A stretch of 64,000 nucleotides of DNA from Candidimonas humi (GCF_019166065.1 NZ_JAHTBN010000007.1:62001-126000), one strand, 5' to 3'. Shown: positions 37,331 through 47,071, numbered from the stretch's first letter. Numbers and translations are program-made. Notes: generated by a model not told the origin, from the letters alone.

Positions 37331-39511
37331 TCAACAAGACGAGGTGGCCATGCACGCGGTATCTCGAGACGCAAGCGCTGCCGGCGGTTTCCTGGTCACG
37401 ATCAAGGCATCCAGGCACACCGCCGTATCGTGCTTGAGCACAAACGGGTTTACGTCAATGCTGACGAGCGCTTCGCGCCAGTCGCACGCCAATTCGGACA
37501 GCCCGATCAGCGCCTTCACGAGCAAGCCTGTGTCGAGTGCCGGCTGGCCCCGCCAGCCCTTGAGCAGTTTGTATCCTTTTATCGATTCGATCAATTGATA
37601 CGCGCGCCGCTCCGTCAAGGGGGCGGAAGCGAAAGCCACATCTTCGAAAAGCTCCACCGAGATGCCCCCCATGCCGAACATTATCATCGGCCCGAACAAG
37701 GGATCCATGTGTACGCCCAATATGGTTTCGGTGCCCGGCTCGATCATGGGCGAGATCAGCACCCCGGAGAGTGTCGCCTTCTCGTCATGCGCACGAGCCC
37801 GGGCCTGCAAGGTGGCGTAGGCTTCCCGCACCGCACCGGCGTCGGCCAGATTCAGCATGACGCCGCCGATTTCGGTCTTGTGCCGGATCTCCGGTGAAAC
37901 GATCTTGGCCACCACCGGGAATCCTATTTCCTGCGCGGCGAGCACGGCATCTTCGGCGCACGTGCATAGACGTTCGGCAAGCACCGGAAGGCCGTACCGG
38001 GCCAGGATCTGCTTCGCCTGGAATTCGTCCAGGGGCGCATCCGGAAGTGCGGGCAAGGCACGGCCCGAAGCCTGCCGAATGCCGCGCACCGTGTCCTTGT
38101 CGCGCAGCGTGTCATGCAGGCAATTGCGTCTTTCGGCCATGGCGCAGGCGGCCCCCAGCGCGGCGATGGCCCGGCCGGGGTCGGAAAAAATCACCATGCC
38201 TTGTTCTTCGAGCGCGACACGCATCCGTTCGCTGTGCGGGCCCACCAGCACGATCAGCCGATCTGGATATTCCGCCCTGAGCTTGCCGAGGTCTTCCAGC
38301 AAAGGCGGGAAGCGCCGCTCGTCGCAAGGAATCTGGGCCAGGTAGATGCATAGGGTGGACCATTCGGTCTGCGCCAGCATCAATCGGGCCAGGCCGGCGA
38401 TGCCGCCCGGGATGGCGCTGATCTGCGCGGTGGTGTCCAGCGGGTTGTCGCCGATGGCGAAGGGCACGAGGTCGTGCACCTGGTCTTGCAGGGGCGCCGG
38501 GATGCCGGGGATGGCAATGCCATGCCGTTCGGCGTCATCGGTCATCAACACACCTATGCCGCCCGAAACCGTCAGGATTCCGGCGCTGGAATTGCGGGGC
38601 GCGGGCAATTGGGTGCACAGGTAGGCAATGTCCAGCATCTCTTCTATGGTGCGGGCGCGCCAGGCGCCGCACTCCCGCACAACCGTGTCGAAGACCCTAT
38701 CGTTGCCGGCGATGGCCCCGGTATGCGTGGCCGCGGCGAGCTGGCCCCGCGACGAGGTCCCGACCTTCATCAGGACGACCGCCTTGCCCGCCGCCGACGC
38801 GCGCAGCAGCGCCCGCCGCAGGACATCGCCGCTGCGGCATCCCTCGATGGCCCCGCATATGACGCGGGTTTCCGGGTCGGAAGCCAGGAAATCTATGCAC
38901 TGCGCCACATCGACATCCGCCTCGTTGCCGGTCGCGACTATGCGCGCAATGCCCAGGCCCCGCTGTATCGCCTGGGCATAGGCGCAGGAACCGAAGGCCC
39001 CGCTTTGCGTAGCGAAGCTTATTCCGCCGGGCTGGGGCGACAATGCCTCCAGCGCCGTGGAAAAAGTCGCGAAGTAACGGTTCGGGACGCTGACTATGCC
39101 CAGGCAGTTCGGCCCGATGAGCCGGACGCCGTGCTCGCGCGCCATGCGCGCCAGTGTTTCCTGGCGCTGCCGGCCGATGTCGTCTTCTTCGGCAAAGCCG
39201 GAGCTCAGTATCTGGACATGCTTGATGCCGTGATCGATGCAGGCTTGCAAGGCCTCTTGCGCGGCGGAGGCCGGAACGATGATGACGGCCTGGTCGACCT
39301 GCTGGGGCACGTCGGCAAGGCTGGCGTAGCAGCGCAGCCCCTGGACGTTCCCGGCCTTGCGGTTTATCGGAAATATCTTTCCGCGGTACCCGGCTTTCAA
39401 CATGAACCGGATGACCCGGCCCCCCAGCTTGTCCGCATCCGAGGAAGCCCCGATGACGGCAACCGACTGCGGATCGAAGAATGGTAAGAGAGGATGATCT
39501 TTTGCGCTCAT
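37331..39511 (-). CDS. NDP-forming acyl-CoA synthetase (acetate-CoA ligase family)
   Basis: 726 residues from the ATG at 39511, which overlaps the preceding stop (ATGA). The domain order is CoA-binding (PFFDPQSVAVIGASSDADKL), succinyl-CoA-synthetase-like with the phospho-histidine site ATHTGAIAGND, and a C-terminal ATP-grasp (about 510-726; FQAKQILARYGLPVLAERLC, then GFPVVAKIVSPEIRHKTEIG). It activates a carboxylic acid to its CoA thioester with ATP, giving ADP. It is the last gene of a beta-oxidation-like operon. Confidence 0.9.
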   Translation of the reverse strand: MSAKDHPLLPFFDPQSVAVIGASSDADKLGGRVIRFMLKAGYRGKIFPINRKAGNVQGLRCYASLADVPQQVDQAVIIVPASAAQEALQACIDHGIKHVQILSSGFAEEDDIGRQRQETLARMAREHGVRLIGPNCLGIVSVPNRYFATFSTALEALSPQPGGISFATQSGAFGSCAYAQAIQRGLGIARIVATGNEADVDVAQCIDFLASDPETRVICGAIEGCRSGDVLRRALLRASAAGKAVVLMKVGTSSRGQLAAATHTGAIAGNDRVFDTVVRECGAWRARTIEEMLDIAYLCTQLPAPRNSSAGILTVSGGIGVLMTDDAERHGIAIPGIPAPLQDQVHDLVPFAIGDNPLDTTAQISAIPGGIAGLARLMLAQTEWSTLCIYLAQIPCDERRFPPLLEDLGKLRAEYPDRLIVLVGPHSERMRVALEEQGMVIFSDPGRAIAALGAACAMAERRNCLHDTLRDKDTVRGIRQASGRALPALPDAPLDEFQAKQILARYGLPVLAERLCTCAEDAVLAAQEIGFPVVAKIVSPEIRHKTEIGGVMLNLADAGAVREAYATLQARARAHDEKATLSGVLISPMIEPGTETILGVHMDPLFGPMIMFGMGGISVELFEDVAFASAPLTERRAYQLIESIKGYKLLKGWRGQPALDTGLLVKALIGLSELACDWREALVSIDVNPFVLKHDTAVCLDALIVTRKPPAALASRDTACMATSSC

Positions 39512-40605
39512 GGCCGTGTCTTGGTGCGAAAGTCGTGCAAACAATAAAGATGGCTCAGCGGGTCGTCGAACCGCAGGGCATTGGCCAGCATCCGTGTGGC
39601 CAGCCGCGCGGCCGGAAGCTCTTTGGTCATGCCCATCCCGCCATGCAGCTGAATGACCATTTCGGCAAACCGGATCGCCTCCTGTCCCGTAAACAGCCCG
39701 AGCAAGTCGAAGGCCGCCTTGGCCTGCCGGCTGTCGAGCGGAGCCTGCATCGTATCGAGCGACGCCTGCAACAGGCCGCGCGCCAACTCGTAGATGATAT
39801 AAAGCCGCGCGACATCATGGCGCAAGACCTGGAAACGCGACAGGGACTGGCCGAATTGATGCCGTTCCCGCAGGTAGGCTATGGTGTGTTCGAGCGCACT
39901 GCCCATGGCGCATACCGTGTCCGCCGCCGTGGCGCAGACCGCGAGGCGCCAGCCTGCCTCGATGGCCCGCGCCGCCTCCGCGCCGAACGCCAGCATGGCC
40001 GACGCGGGCAGCGACATGGACTCCATCCGATAAGCGCAAACGCCGCGTTCGTCCATGGATGTATAGGCCGCGGCCTCGCCATCCAGCTCTTGCCGGCGAG
40101 CGATGAAAACCATGGGGCTGCCGTCCCCGGCGTTGCGCGCCACCAACAGGGCATGCGTACATTCTTCGGTCAGCGCGATGTTCGGGATGCATCCCGAAAG
40201 TTCCCATTTCCCGGCTTGCTCGCGGGCGAGCAAGGGCTCTTCCGGCTGGCCGTTCAGAGATCCCCCCAGCTCTATGATGGCCGAGCCATCCGCGACGGCC
40301 GCGAGCAGGCTCCGGGCCGCATCCCCATCGGCCAGCGCATCCAGCATGGTCGGCACGACGCCGCAGCGGGTTACGACCGGCAAGGCCACGGCATGCGTAG
40401 CCAGGCCTTCGACGATGGAGGCGAAATCCGAGAAACTTCCTCCCGCTCCCCCCGCAGACTCGGGGACGAGAACCGCGTTCCACCCAAGCTCGCCTATCAC
40501 TTGGGTAGAAGCCGCCTCCGGATAGCGGCCGGCGGCGTCCCTGGCCCAGCGCGTCGCGCTGTCGAACAGCATTCCAGGGAACAAAGCTTTGACGACAAAA
40601 GACAT
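39508..40605 (-). CDS. Acyl-CoA dehydrogenase, short divergent paralogue
   Basis: 365 residues from the ATG at 40605. AVLVPESAGGAGGSFSDFAS is the N-terminal block and RERHQFGQSLSRFQVLRHDV with QLHGGMGMTKELPAARLATR the C-terminal FAD-binding part, all typical. The middle FAD-pyrophosphate motif of classic ACADs is weak, as in PimD/IpdE-type beta subunits that work as heterodimers. It is 2 bp downstream of another ACAD gene, so an alpha/beta ACAD heteromer is likely. Confidence 0.88.
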   Translation of the reverse strand: MSFVVKALFPGMLFDSATRWARDAAGRYPEAASTQVIGELGWNAVLVPESAGGAGGSFSDFASIVEGLATHAVALPVVTRCGVVPTMLDALADGDAARSLLAAVADGSAIIELGGSLNGQPEEPLLAREQAGKWELSGCIPNIALTEECTHALLVARNAGDGSPMVFIARRQELDGEAAAYTSMDERGVCAYRMESMSLPASAMLAFGAEAARAIEAGWRLAVCATAADTVCAMGSALEHTIAYLRERHQFGQSLSRFQVLRHDVARLYIIYELARGLLQASLDTMQAPLDSRQAKAAFDLLGLFTGQEAIRFAEMVIQLHGGMGMTKELPAARLATRMLANALRFDDPLSHLYCLHDFRTKTRP

Positions 40606-40607
40606 AC

Positions 40608-41819
40608 TCAATCTCCGAACAGCAAACGGGCGATCACGTTCAACTGAACCTCTGTGGTTCCCCCGGCAATCGACTTCGATCGGCCAAACAAATAGTTCTG
40701 CACCCACAGTCCCGCAGACGACGGCGTTTCGTCCTCGCGCACGAACTGCTGGGTGCCCAGCGGCCCTATCGCATTCAAGGATATGCGGGTCAGCGTCTGC
40801 GCGATTTCGCTGCATGCCAGCTTCAAGGCGGAAGGCTTGCCGCCCAGAGGCTCTTTGCGCATCAGCCCGTCGATGCCCAGCGCCAGCATTTCCCGTACCC
40901 CCTTGATACGCGCGGCAAGCGTCAGCATTTCGTTGTCCAGCACCGCATAGTCGCGCAAAGAAGCCTTCTTGCGCTGCTCGTCCAACAGGCGCACTACCCG
41001 GCGCCACTGGCGCATCAATTGCGACACGCTGGCCGGCGGCAGACGTTCGCGCTCCAGGAGATACTTGGCGCAAGCCCAGCCTTTGCCCTCGTCGCCCACG
41101 AGGCGCGCGGCGGGAACCCGGACATTGTCCAGGAACACTTCATTGACATGATGCCAGCCGTCGATAGTGCGAATCGGCCGCACGCTGATGCCCGGCATAT
41201 CCATGTCCATGAGAAACAGCGAAATTCCCTCTTGCTTGCGCTCGCCGCGCGAGGTCCTTGCAAGCAGATAGATGTGATCGGCTTCATGGGCGTGCGAGGT
41301 CCAGATTTTCTGGCCGTTGATGACATAGTCGTCGCCGTCCCGTACTGCCGGGGTGCTCAGTGACGAGAGGTCCGAGCCCGAGCCCGGTTCTGAATAGCCC
41401 TGGCACCACCAATCCGTCGTGTCCAGTATGCGCGGCAGGAATTGCGTCTTTTGCGCCTCGCTCCCGAATTGCATGATGACGGGCCCGATATGGCCCAGGC
41501 CGTGGTGATATAGAGGCGGGCAGTCCATGTCGGCCATGACCTCCTCGAAAATCATGCGCTGGCGCAGGCTCCAGCCGGTGCCGCCATATTCCTTCGGCCA
41601 GTTGGGCGCGGCCCAGCCGTGTGCGTAAAGGATCTGCTGCCAACGGCTGTATACGGGCCGTGTGATTTTCTTGCCGCTGGCCACGGCCTCTTCGATGTCG
41701 TCCGGGCGATTCTTGCGCACGAATTCCTGCAACTCTTCCCGAAACGCCGCGTCCTCGCGGCTTTCGGCCCGGCCGTCCGAGGGCAGCGATAAAAACATAG
41801 GATTCAAGTCCAGCCCCAT
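40608..41819 (-). CDS. Acyl-CoA dehydrogenase (PimC/IpdE-type alpha partner)
   Basis: 403 residues from the ATG at 41819; the frame extends further but overlaps the hydratase gene. HGWAAPNWPKEYGGTGWSLR at the N-terminus, the FAD motif QGYSEPGSGSDLSSL and the C-terminal SIAGGTTEVQLNVIARLLF give full ACAD architecture. It starts within 2 bp of the hydratase stop. It oxidises an acyl-CoA at the alpha-beta bond, passing electrons to ETF. Confidence 0.92.
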   Translation of the reverse strand: MGLDLNPMFLSLPSDGRAESREDAAFREELQEFVRKNRPDDIEEAVASGKKITRPVYSRWQQILYAHGWAAPNWPKEYGGTGWSLRQRMIFEEVMADMDCPPLYHHGLGHIGPVIMQFGSEAQKTQFLPRILDTTDWWCQGYSEPGSGSDLSSLSTPAVRDGDDYVINGQKIWTSHAHEADHIYLLARTSRGERKQEGISLFLMDMDMPGISVRPIRTIDGWHHVNEVFLDNVRVPAARLVGDEGKGWACAKYLLERERLPPASVSQLMRQWRRVVRLLDEQRKKASLRDYAVLDNEMLTLAARIKGVREMLALGIDGLMRKEPLGGKPSALKLACSEIAQTLTRISLNAIGPLGTQQFVREDETPSSAGLWVQNYLFGRSKSIAGGTTEVQLNVIARLLFGD

Positions 41820-41820
41820 T

Positions 41821-42597
41821 TCAACGTCCCCGATATACCGGATCCCGTTTCTCGAGAAAGGCGCGCTGCGCCTCGGCCGCATCGTCGGTCGCGGACAGCG
41901 CCACCGTGATGTTCTGCTCGAAGCGATAGCCTTCTCTCGGAGGCATCGACGAAGTAACCTGCGCCGCCTCCTTGGCATAGCGCAGCGCGATCGGGGCCTT
42001 GTGCGCGATTTCCTGCGCGAGCTCCATCACGTAGGGCATCAGTTCGTCGGGAGGCAGGCTGGCTTCGATCAGGCCGAGGCGGTATAGCTCGTCGGCGGAT
42101 ACCTTCATGCCGGTGAAGAACATGCGGCGCGCCCGGGACTTTCCGAACACGCGCTGCAGCAGCGCGGTCCCGCCGGCAAGGCCGACATTGATCTCGGGCA
42201 TGGAGACATAGGCGTTGTTGGACGCCACCCAGATGTCGCACGAGGTCATCAGCCCGAAACCCGCGCCGAGGGCCGGGCCGTTCACTGCCGCAATAACCGG
42301 CTTATTGCATTCCGCTATGGCCAGCGATGCCTCGCGCACCAGCCGGTTATGGCGCCAGTATGCGCCGGGACCCTTGCCTTTTATGGCCGGGCGTTCCGAT
42401 ACGTCGGCGCCGGCGGAAAAAACCTTCAGCCTGCTGGCCAGGACGACGCAGCGGATACTGTCGTCGTCGTTGAAGGCGTCGAACACCTCGATAATCTCGC
42501 TGCGCAGTTCCGCGTTCTGTGCGTTGACCGGAGGCCGGTTCAGGTAAACGACGGCGACTTTGCCGTCGATTTCTATATCGAGATGCTTGTAGTTCAT
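41821..42597 (-). CDS. Enoyl-CoA hydratase/isomerase family protein
   Basis: 258 residues from the ATG at 42597 (an upstream ATG at 42609 is also possible). Crotonase fold: VAVVYLNRPPVNAQN, the oxyanion-hole segments SRLKVFSAGADVSE and CNKPVIAAVNGPALGAGFGL, and MPEINVGLAGG, where Glu matches the first catalytic glutamate. The second hydratase glutamate is not evident, so isomerase or another crotonase reaction is possible. First enzyme gene after the two Bug receptor genes in the TetR-flanked operon. Confidence 0.88.
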   Translation of the reverse strand: MNYKHLDIEIDGKVAVVYLNRPPVNAQNAELRSEIIEVFDAFNDDDSIRCVVLASRLKVFSAGADVSERPAIKGKGPGAYWRHNRLVREASLAIAECNKPVIAAVNGPALGAGFGLMTSCDIWVASNNAYVSMPEINVGLAGGTALLQRVFGKSRARRMFFTGMKVSADELYRLGLIEASLPPDELMPYVMELAQEIAHKAPIALRYAKEAAQVTSSMPPREGYRFEQNITVALSATDDAAEAQRAFLEKRDPVYRGR

Positions 42598-42648
42598 TTT
42601 CGGTTCCATGCGAGTCCTAGGCAAAAACATATCGGGTCATGGCAGCGG

Positions 42649-43611
42649 TCACTCGACCGCAATATCGGCGCCGCTATTCACCAGGTCCTGCAGGCGGCTC
42701 GATTCGTATTTCAGGAAATGGGCGAATTTCGCGGGCGAGCCCGTATCGATGACAAGATGAGTGTTTTCCAGGGCGGCGCGCGTGGCGGGGTCGTCCACGG
42801 CACGGCGCATATCGGCGTTGAGCTTCTTGACTATTGCGTCGGGCGTCCCCTGGGGCACGAAGAAGCCGAACCAGCTGCCGAATATGAGATTCACCCCCAG
42901 TTCCTTGAAAGTCGGGACGTTCGGGGCGGCGGCCTGGCGTTTTTCGCTGGCGATGGCTATGGCGCGCAGCATTCCGGACTTGACCGCCGGCATGGAAGAC
43001 AGGCCATCGAAAATGCCGTCGACCTGGCCGGCATAGACGTCGTTCATGGCGGGGCTGGTGCCCTTGTAGGGCACATGCGTGATCTTGACGCCGACAGCCT
43101 TGGCCCACAATTCCGCCGCGATTTGAGGGCTGGACCCGTTTCCGGACGAGGCTAGCCGCAGATTGCCGGGGGATTTTTTTGCCTTGGCGATTACGTCATT
43201 CAAAGTATGTAAATTGGTTTTCGCCGAAACCACGAGCATGTTGGAAGTCCTGCCCACCAACATGACCGGCTGCAGCGCATCCTTGGAGTACGGCAAGTGC
43301 CTGCGCAGTATGGGATTGGACGTATACGCGTAGCTGGTCAACAGCAGCGTGTAGCCGTCGGGCTTGGCCCGTGCGGCGGTCTGCGTGCCTATCATCGTGC
43401 CGGCCCCGCCTTTGTTCTCGACAATGACGGGCACGCCCCATAGTGTTCCGAGATACTTTCCGATCAAGCGGCCATAAAGATCCGTGAGGCCGCCGGCCGA
43501 ATACGGAACGACGATCGTAACCGCGCGATCGGGATATCCCCCCGCCGCGGCGCTCGCCGAGAAGGCAAGGGCCGCCCCCAGCATGACTACAGTATTCACA
43601 AACATTCGCAT
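42649..43611 (-). CDS. Bug-family solute-binding protein
   Basis: 320 residues from the ATG at 43611 (CGGAGA upstream). It has a signal peptide (MRMFVNTVVMLGAALAFSAS) and the Bug blocks YPDRAVTIVVPYSAGGLTD and GGAGTMIGTQTAARAKPDGY. It is periplasmic and lies in tandem with another Bug gene. It probably binds the carboxylate that enters the adjacent acyl-CoA pathway (inference). Confidence 0.92.
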   Translation of the reverse strand: MRMFVNTVVMLGAALAFSASAAAGGYPDRAVTIVVPYSAGGLTDLYGRLIGKYLGTLWGVPVIVENKGGAGTMIGTQTAARAKPDGYTLLLTSYAYTSNPILRRHLPYSKDALQPVMLVGRTSNMLVVSAKTNLHTLNDVIAKAKKSPGNLRLASSGNGSSPQIAAELWAKAVGVKITHVPYKGTSPAMNDVYAGQVDGIFDGLSSMPAVKSGMLRAIAIASEKRQAAAPNVPTFKELGVNLIFGSWFGFFVPQGTPDAIVKKLNADMRRAVDDPATRAALENTHLVIDTGSPAKFAHFLKYESSRLQDLVNSGADIAVE

Positions 43612-43649
43612 CGTTGATCTCCGGGCTTCTGAATTCACTCTCGCTACGT

Positions 43650-44627
43650 CTATTGAATCTTGATATCCGCTTTTTCTATCAAGGCCTTCCATTTCTTTTG
43701 TTCCGACCCGACCAGCTCATCCATTTCGCGGGGTGTGCTACCCTCGAGCGTGGTTCCCTTGTAGAACTTGGCCCGCACTTGCGGATCGTGTATGACCTGG
43801 TTGAGCGTCTTGTTGAGCTTTTCGATGACTGCGGGAGGCGTGCCCGCGGGGGCGGTTATGTAATTGATGGGATACGCCTCGAAACCGGGCAGCGTCTCGG
43901 CGATAGTCGGGATATCAGGCGCAGCGTCGCTTCTGCTTTTTGTAGACACCCCCAGGGCGCGCACCTTTCCGGACTTGATATACGGCAGATAGACGCTGAG
44001 CGTATCGATGGTCATGGGCACCTGGCCGCCCATGAGGTCGTTCAGCGCCGGGCCGGTGCCACGATAAGCCACATGGAAGATGTCGATGCCCGCCTCCTGC
44101 TTGAACAACTCGCCCGCGAGATGGCTGGTGGACCCTACCCCGGAACTCGCGAAACCCAGCTTGCCGGGATGAGCCTTGGCGTAGTCGATCAGTTCCCGCA
44201 CCGTGCGCACGGGCAAGGCATTGGTGACCACCAGGACATTCGCGCCGACAAGCAGCTTGCCGACCGAAATCAGGCTCTTGAAGGGGTCGTAGCCCAGGTT
44301 CTTGAACAAGTACGGCGCGGTCATCTGTTGGCCGGGCGTCGTGTAAAGCAAGGTATAGCCGTCGGCGGCCGCATGGGCGACGAAGCCCGCCCCGATCGTG
44401 CCGCCCGCTCCGGGCCTGTTCTCGACCACGACGGCCTGCCCCAATACCTTGGTCCAGGGCTCGGCCACCATGCGGGCGGAAGTATCGGCCCCGCCGCCGG
44501 GCGCGAATGGCACTACCAAGTGGATGGCATGGTCCGGGAAAGTGCCCGCCCGTGCCGCGGAAATGCCCCAAACCGTGCACAGGGCCCACGAGCCCGCCAT
44601 CAGAAATTTCTGCAATTTAATGCTCAT
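43650..44627 (-). CDS. Bug-family solute-binding protein, TetR-proximal
   Basis: 325 residues with a strong GGAGGTGAC ribosome site. Signal peptide MSIKLQKFLMAGSWALCTVW with cleavage near ARAG, then the Bug motifs HLVVPFAPGGGADTSARMV and GAGGTIGAGFVAHAAADGY. It is the first gene of the minus-strand operon, with the TetR palindrome 73 bp upstream. Having two Bug genes side by side suggests two related ligands or duplicated capture capacity. Confidence 0.92.
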   Translation of the reverse strand: MSIKLQKFLMAGSWALCTVWGISAARAGTFPDHAIHLVVPFAPGGGADTSARMVAEPWTKVLGQAVVVENRPGAGGTIGAGFVAHAAADGYTLLYTTPGQQMTAPYLFKNLGYDPFKSLISVGKLLVGANVLVVTNALPVRTVRELIDYAKAHPGKLGFASSGVGSTSHLAGELFKQEAGIDIFHVAYRGTGPALNDLMGGQVPMTIDTLSVYLPYIKSGKVRALGVSTKSRSDAAPDIPTIAETLPGFEAYPINYITAPAGTPPAVIEKLNKTLNQVIHDPQVRAKFYKGTTLEGSTPREMDELVGSEQKKWKALIEKADIKIQ

Positions 44628-44699
44628 GTCACCTCCAAAATCGGCTATTTAGTTTGAAATACAGCCTTTTCCCGATCGTCATTCGTGCGCCGAAATTTA

Positions 44700-44719
44700 C
44701 TTACCTACCGGTCGGTAAG
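44700..44719. promoter_or_regulatory. TetR operator
   Basis: CTTACCTACCGGTCGGTAAG is a 20-bp palindrome with one mismatched pair around CCGG. The ACCGNCCGGTCGGT pattern is classic for acyl-CoA-responsive TetR repressors. It lies between the divergent Bug operon (start 44627) and the TetR gene (start 44841), ideally placed to control both. Confidence 0.75.
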
Positions 44720-44840
44720 CAAGATGATATACACTCTACGGAAAATTTCAAGCGCTTCCGCAACGCAGCGACTCCACAAAAAACCGGCGGCACGATTGCC
44801 TGACGGGCACGTGCAAATAAATGACAGGACGACAACACTC

Positions 44841-45431
44841 ATGGCAGCCAGAGAAATCGGAAGACGGGATCAGATCGTCGAAGTTGCCCGACGGCTCTTT
44901 GCACAACATGGATATGACGGCACATCCTTGAACATGATCGCGGCGGAGGTGGGCGTTTCGAAGCCGGCGCTCTACCACCATTTTCAAAACAAGGAAGAGC
45001 TCTATCGCACGCTGATGGCGACAGGCATGGAAACCATGTTCGTTTTCGTGCGGGACCAACTGCAAGATGTGAGCGACAACCCGCGGGATCGCCTGTATGG
45101 ATTCATGCGCGCATCGGTCGCCTACTACGAGCAGTACCACGATAGATGGATGACCGGATCGGCGTTATTCTGGACGGCGCACACCGAAGCGCACCGGACC
45201 ATCATGCTGAAATGGCGGGACGCCTACGAAGGGATGCTCAAGGACGTCATACGGGACGGCATCGAACAAGGCTTGTTCGCACCGGGCACGAACATCAGCC
45301 TGGCAAGCAAGTTCCTGCTTTCGTCGCTGAACCAGTTGTCGAGGTGGTATCGTCCTACCGGGGAAAAGACCGCCACGGAAATCATGGATTATTTCGTAGA
45401 CATGTTCCTGCACGGCATCGAAATCCGCTGA
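44841..45431 (+). CDS. TetR/AcrR-family transcriptional regulator
   Basis: 196 residues from the ATG at 44841; an upstream extension to 44685 would read through the operator and is rejected. The helix-turn-helix is in [20 protein letters not shown] and [20 protein letters not shown]. The C-terminal TetR_C domain ends [13 protein letters not shown], similar to fatty-acid/terpenoid-type repressors (PsrA/LiuR/AtuR-like). It presumably represses the divergent Bug/enoyl-CoA hydratase/ACAD/synthetase operon until an acyl-CoA intermediate binds. Confidence 0.9.
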   Translation: MAAREIGRRDQIVEVARRLFAQHGYDGTSLNMIAAEVGVSKPALYHHFQNKEELYRTLMATGMETMFVFVRDQLQDVSDNPRDRLYGFMRASVAYYEQYHDRWMTGSALFWTAHTEAHRTIMLKWRDAYEGMLKDVIRDGIEQGLFAPGTNISLASKFLLSSLNQLSRWYRPTGEKTATEIMDYFVDMFLHGIEIR

Positions 45432-45476
45432 CCGGCGGGCCAGCCCCCGAACCATCGCAGCATTCCCGCACACGAC

Positions 45477-46091
45477 ATGGCAGCCATTCCCCTCTTCCCC
45501 TTGCAAGCCACTTTGTTTCCGGACGGCCTGCTGCCGCTGCGGATCTTCGAGGTGCGCTACCTCGACCTGATCAAGCGGTGCATTGAAGACGGCACGCAAT
45601 TCGGCGTGGTGGCGCTGCTCAGCGGCAACGAAGTGCGCACTCCGCAAGGCGGCGAGGTGCTGGCGGGCCACGGCACCATGGCTCGCATCGATTCCTGGGA
45701 AGCGCCCATGCCGGGCCTGCTGCATGTGAAATGCTCGGGCACCGCGCGCTTTGCGCTGTCGTCCAGCGAAGTCGGCAAATACGGTCTTTGGCATGGCGAG
45801 GCTGCCGTGCTGCCCGAAGATCCGTCCGCACAGATTCCGGCCGCCTCGCAGGCCGTCGCCGACCGGCTCGGCAAGCTGATCGCCGAACTGCAAAAGGATC
45901 GCGTGCCGGCCGGTGAAATGCCGATACCGCGCCCCTATCGCCTGGACGAATGCGGCTGGGTGGCCAATCGCTGGGCCGAACTGCTGCCCTTGCCGGTCGC
46001 GCAAAAGCAGTTGCTGCTGGCCATGGACGACCCAAGGGCGCGGCTGGCGTGGGTGCACGACTACCTGTCAAGCAGGAACCTGCTTGCCTGA
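45477..46091 (+). CDS. LON peptidase substrate-binding-domain protein
   Basis: 204 residues. IPLFPLQATLFPDGLLPLRI, FEVRYLDLIKRCIEDGTQFG and the GTMARIDSWE strand match the N-terminal Lon substrate-binding domain; the AAA+ and protease parts are absent. Standalone LON-domain proteins are common in proteobacteria, of unknown function, possibly adaptors. Follows the TetR gene by 45 bp. Confidence 0.88.
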   Translation: MAAIPLFPLQATLFPDGLLPLRIFEVRYLDLIKRCIEDGTQFGVVALLSGNEVRTPQGGEVLAGHGTMARIDSWEAPMPGLLHVKCSGTARFALSSSEVGKYGLWHGEAAVLPEDPSAQIPAASQAVADRLGKLIAELQKDRVPAGEMPIPRPYRLDECGWVANRWAELLPLPVAQKQLLLAMDDPRARLAWVHDYLSSRNLLA

Positions 46092-46214
46092 AAGCCGGGC
46101 GGCGTGCACGTTGCCGCGTCAGGCGCTACGATTGCGGCTGCACGGCAAGCCGTGCGCATGTCGCCCGGCCCGCAAGCACGGCCGGAGCCGCGCCTCGCAT
46201 TTTGTGGAGCCTTG

Positions 46215-46991
46215 ATGAAAGACTGGAACCCTGAACTGTATACCCGCTTCGAAGCGGAACGCACGCGTCCCGCTCAGGAATTGCTGGATCGCATTTTCCT
46301 CGATCGCCCCGCCCGCGTCGTCGACCTCGGCTGCGGCCCCGGCAACTCGACGGAACTGCTGGCCAACCGCTATCCCGGCGCCCGCGTCACCGGCATCGAC
46401 ACCTCCGAAGCCATGCTGGAAAGCGCACGCAAGCGCCTGCCCGGCTGCACCTTCGATCTGGGCGATATCGCCACGTGGCAGCCCGAAATCGCCCCCGACC
46501 TGCTTTATGCGAACGCTTCGCTGCAATGGGTGCCGGACCATGCGAGCCTGTTTCCCCGCCTGATGTCCTGCGTGGCGCCGGGCGGCGTGTTTGCGGTCCA
46601 GATGCCTTCGAATCGCGACGAACCGTCGCACAGTTCGATGCGCGAAGTCGCCGCCAACGGCCCCTGGGCCTCGGCCATAGGCAATGCCGCCGCGGTGCGG
46701 ATCAAGGTCCAGCCGCTGACGGACTACTACGACATGATCGCTCCGCTGGCGTCGGAAATCGACGTGTGGTGCTGCATCTACCATCACCAGATGCCTTCGG
46801 CCGACGCCATCGTCGAATGGGTGCGCGCCACCGGGCTCAAGCCTTTCGTGGAACGCCTGCCCGCCGACCAGCAGGCGGCCTTCATCGACGCCTATCGCCA
46901 ACGCATCGACGCGGCTTATCCGCCGCGCACCGACGGGCTGAGGCTGCTGAAATTCCCGCGTATTTTCATGGTGGCGCGGCGCAAGCAGTAA
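46215..46991 (+). CDS. tam: Trans-aconitate 2-methyltransferase
   Basis: 258 residues from the ATG at 46215 (GTGGAGC before it), close to the 252 of E. coli Tam. The SAM-binding motif is VVDLGCGPGNSTELLANRYP with acidic GIDTSEAML. DLLYANASLQWVPDHASLFP and the C-terminal YPPRTDGLRLLKFPRIFMVA are specific to this family. It methylates trans-aconitate, a spontaneous inhibitor of aconitase, in the cytoplasm. A clear terminator follows. Confidence 0.9.
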   Translation: MKDWNPELYTRFEAERTRPAQELLDRIFLDRPARVVDLGCGPGNSTELLANRYPGARVTGIDTSEAMLESARKRLPGCTFDLGDIATWQPEIAPDLLYANASLQWVPDHASLFPRLMSCVAPGGVFAVQMPSNRDEPSHSSMREVAANGPWASAIGNAAAVRIKVQPLTDYYDMIAPLASEIDVWCCIYHHQMPSADAIVEWVRATGLKPFVERLPADQQAAFIDAYRQRIDAAYPPRTDGLRLLKFPRIFMVARRKQ

Positions 46992-47003
46992 GCGTCCGGG
47001 CCT

Positions 47004-47050
47004 AACGGGCGGCGGCCCGCGCCGACCGCGCACGGAAACCGCCCGTTTTT
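47004..47050 (+). terminator. Rho-independent terminator after tam
   Basis: AACGGGCGG (47004-47012) pairs perfectly with CCGCCCGTT (47039-47047), and a TTTTT run overlaps the base of the 3' arm. The loop is long but GC-rich and can fold into a second small hairpin. It ends just before the stop of the convergent MocR gene. Confidence 0.75.
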
Positions 47051-47071
47051 CGATTGCCCCGATGGCCGGCA

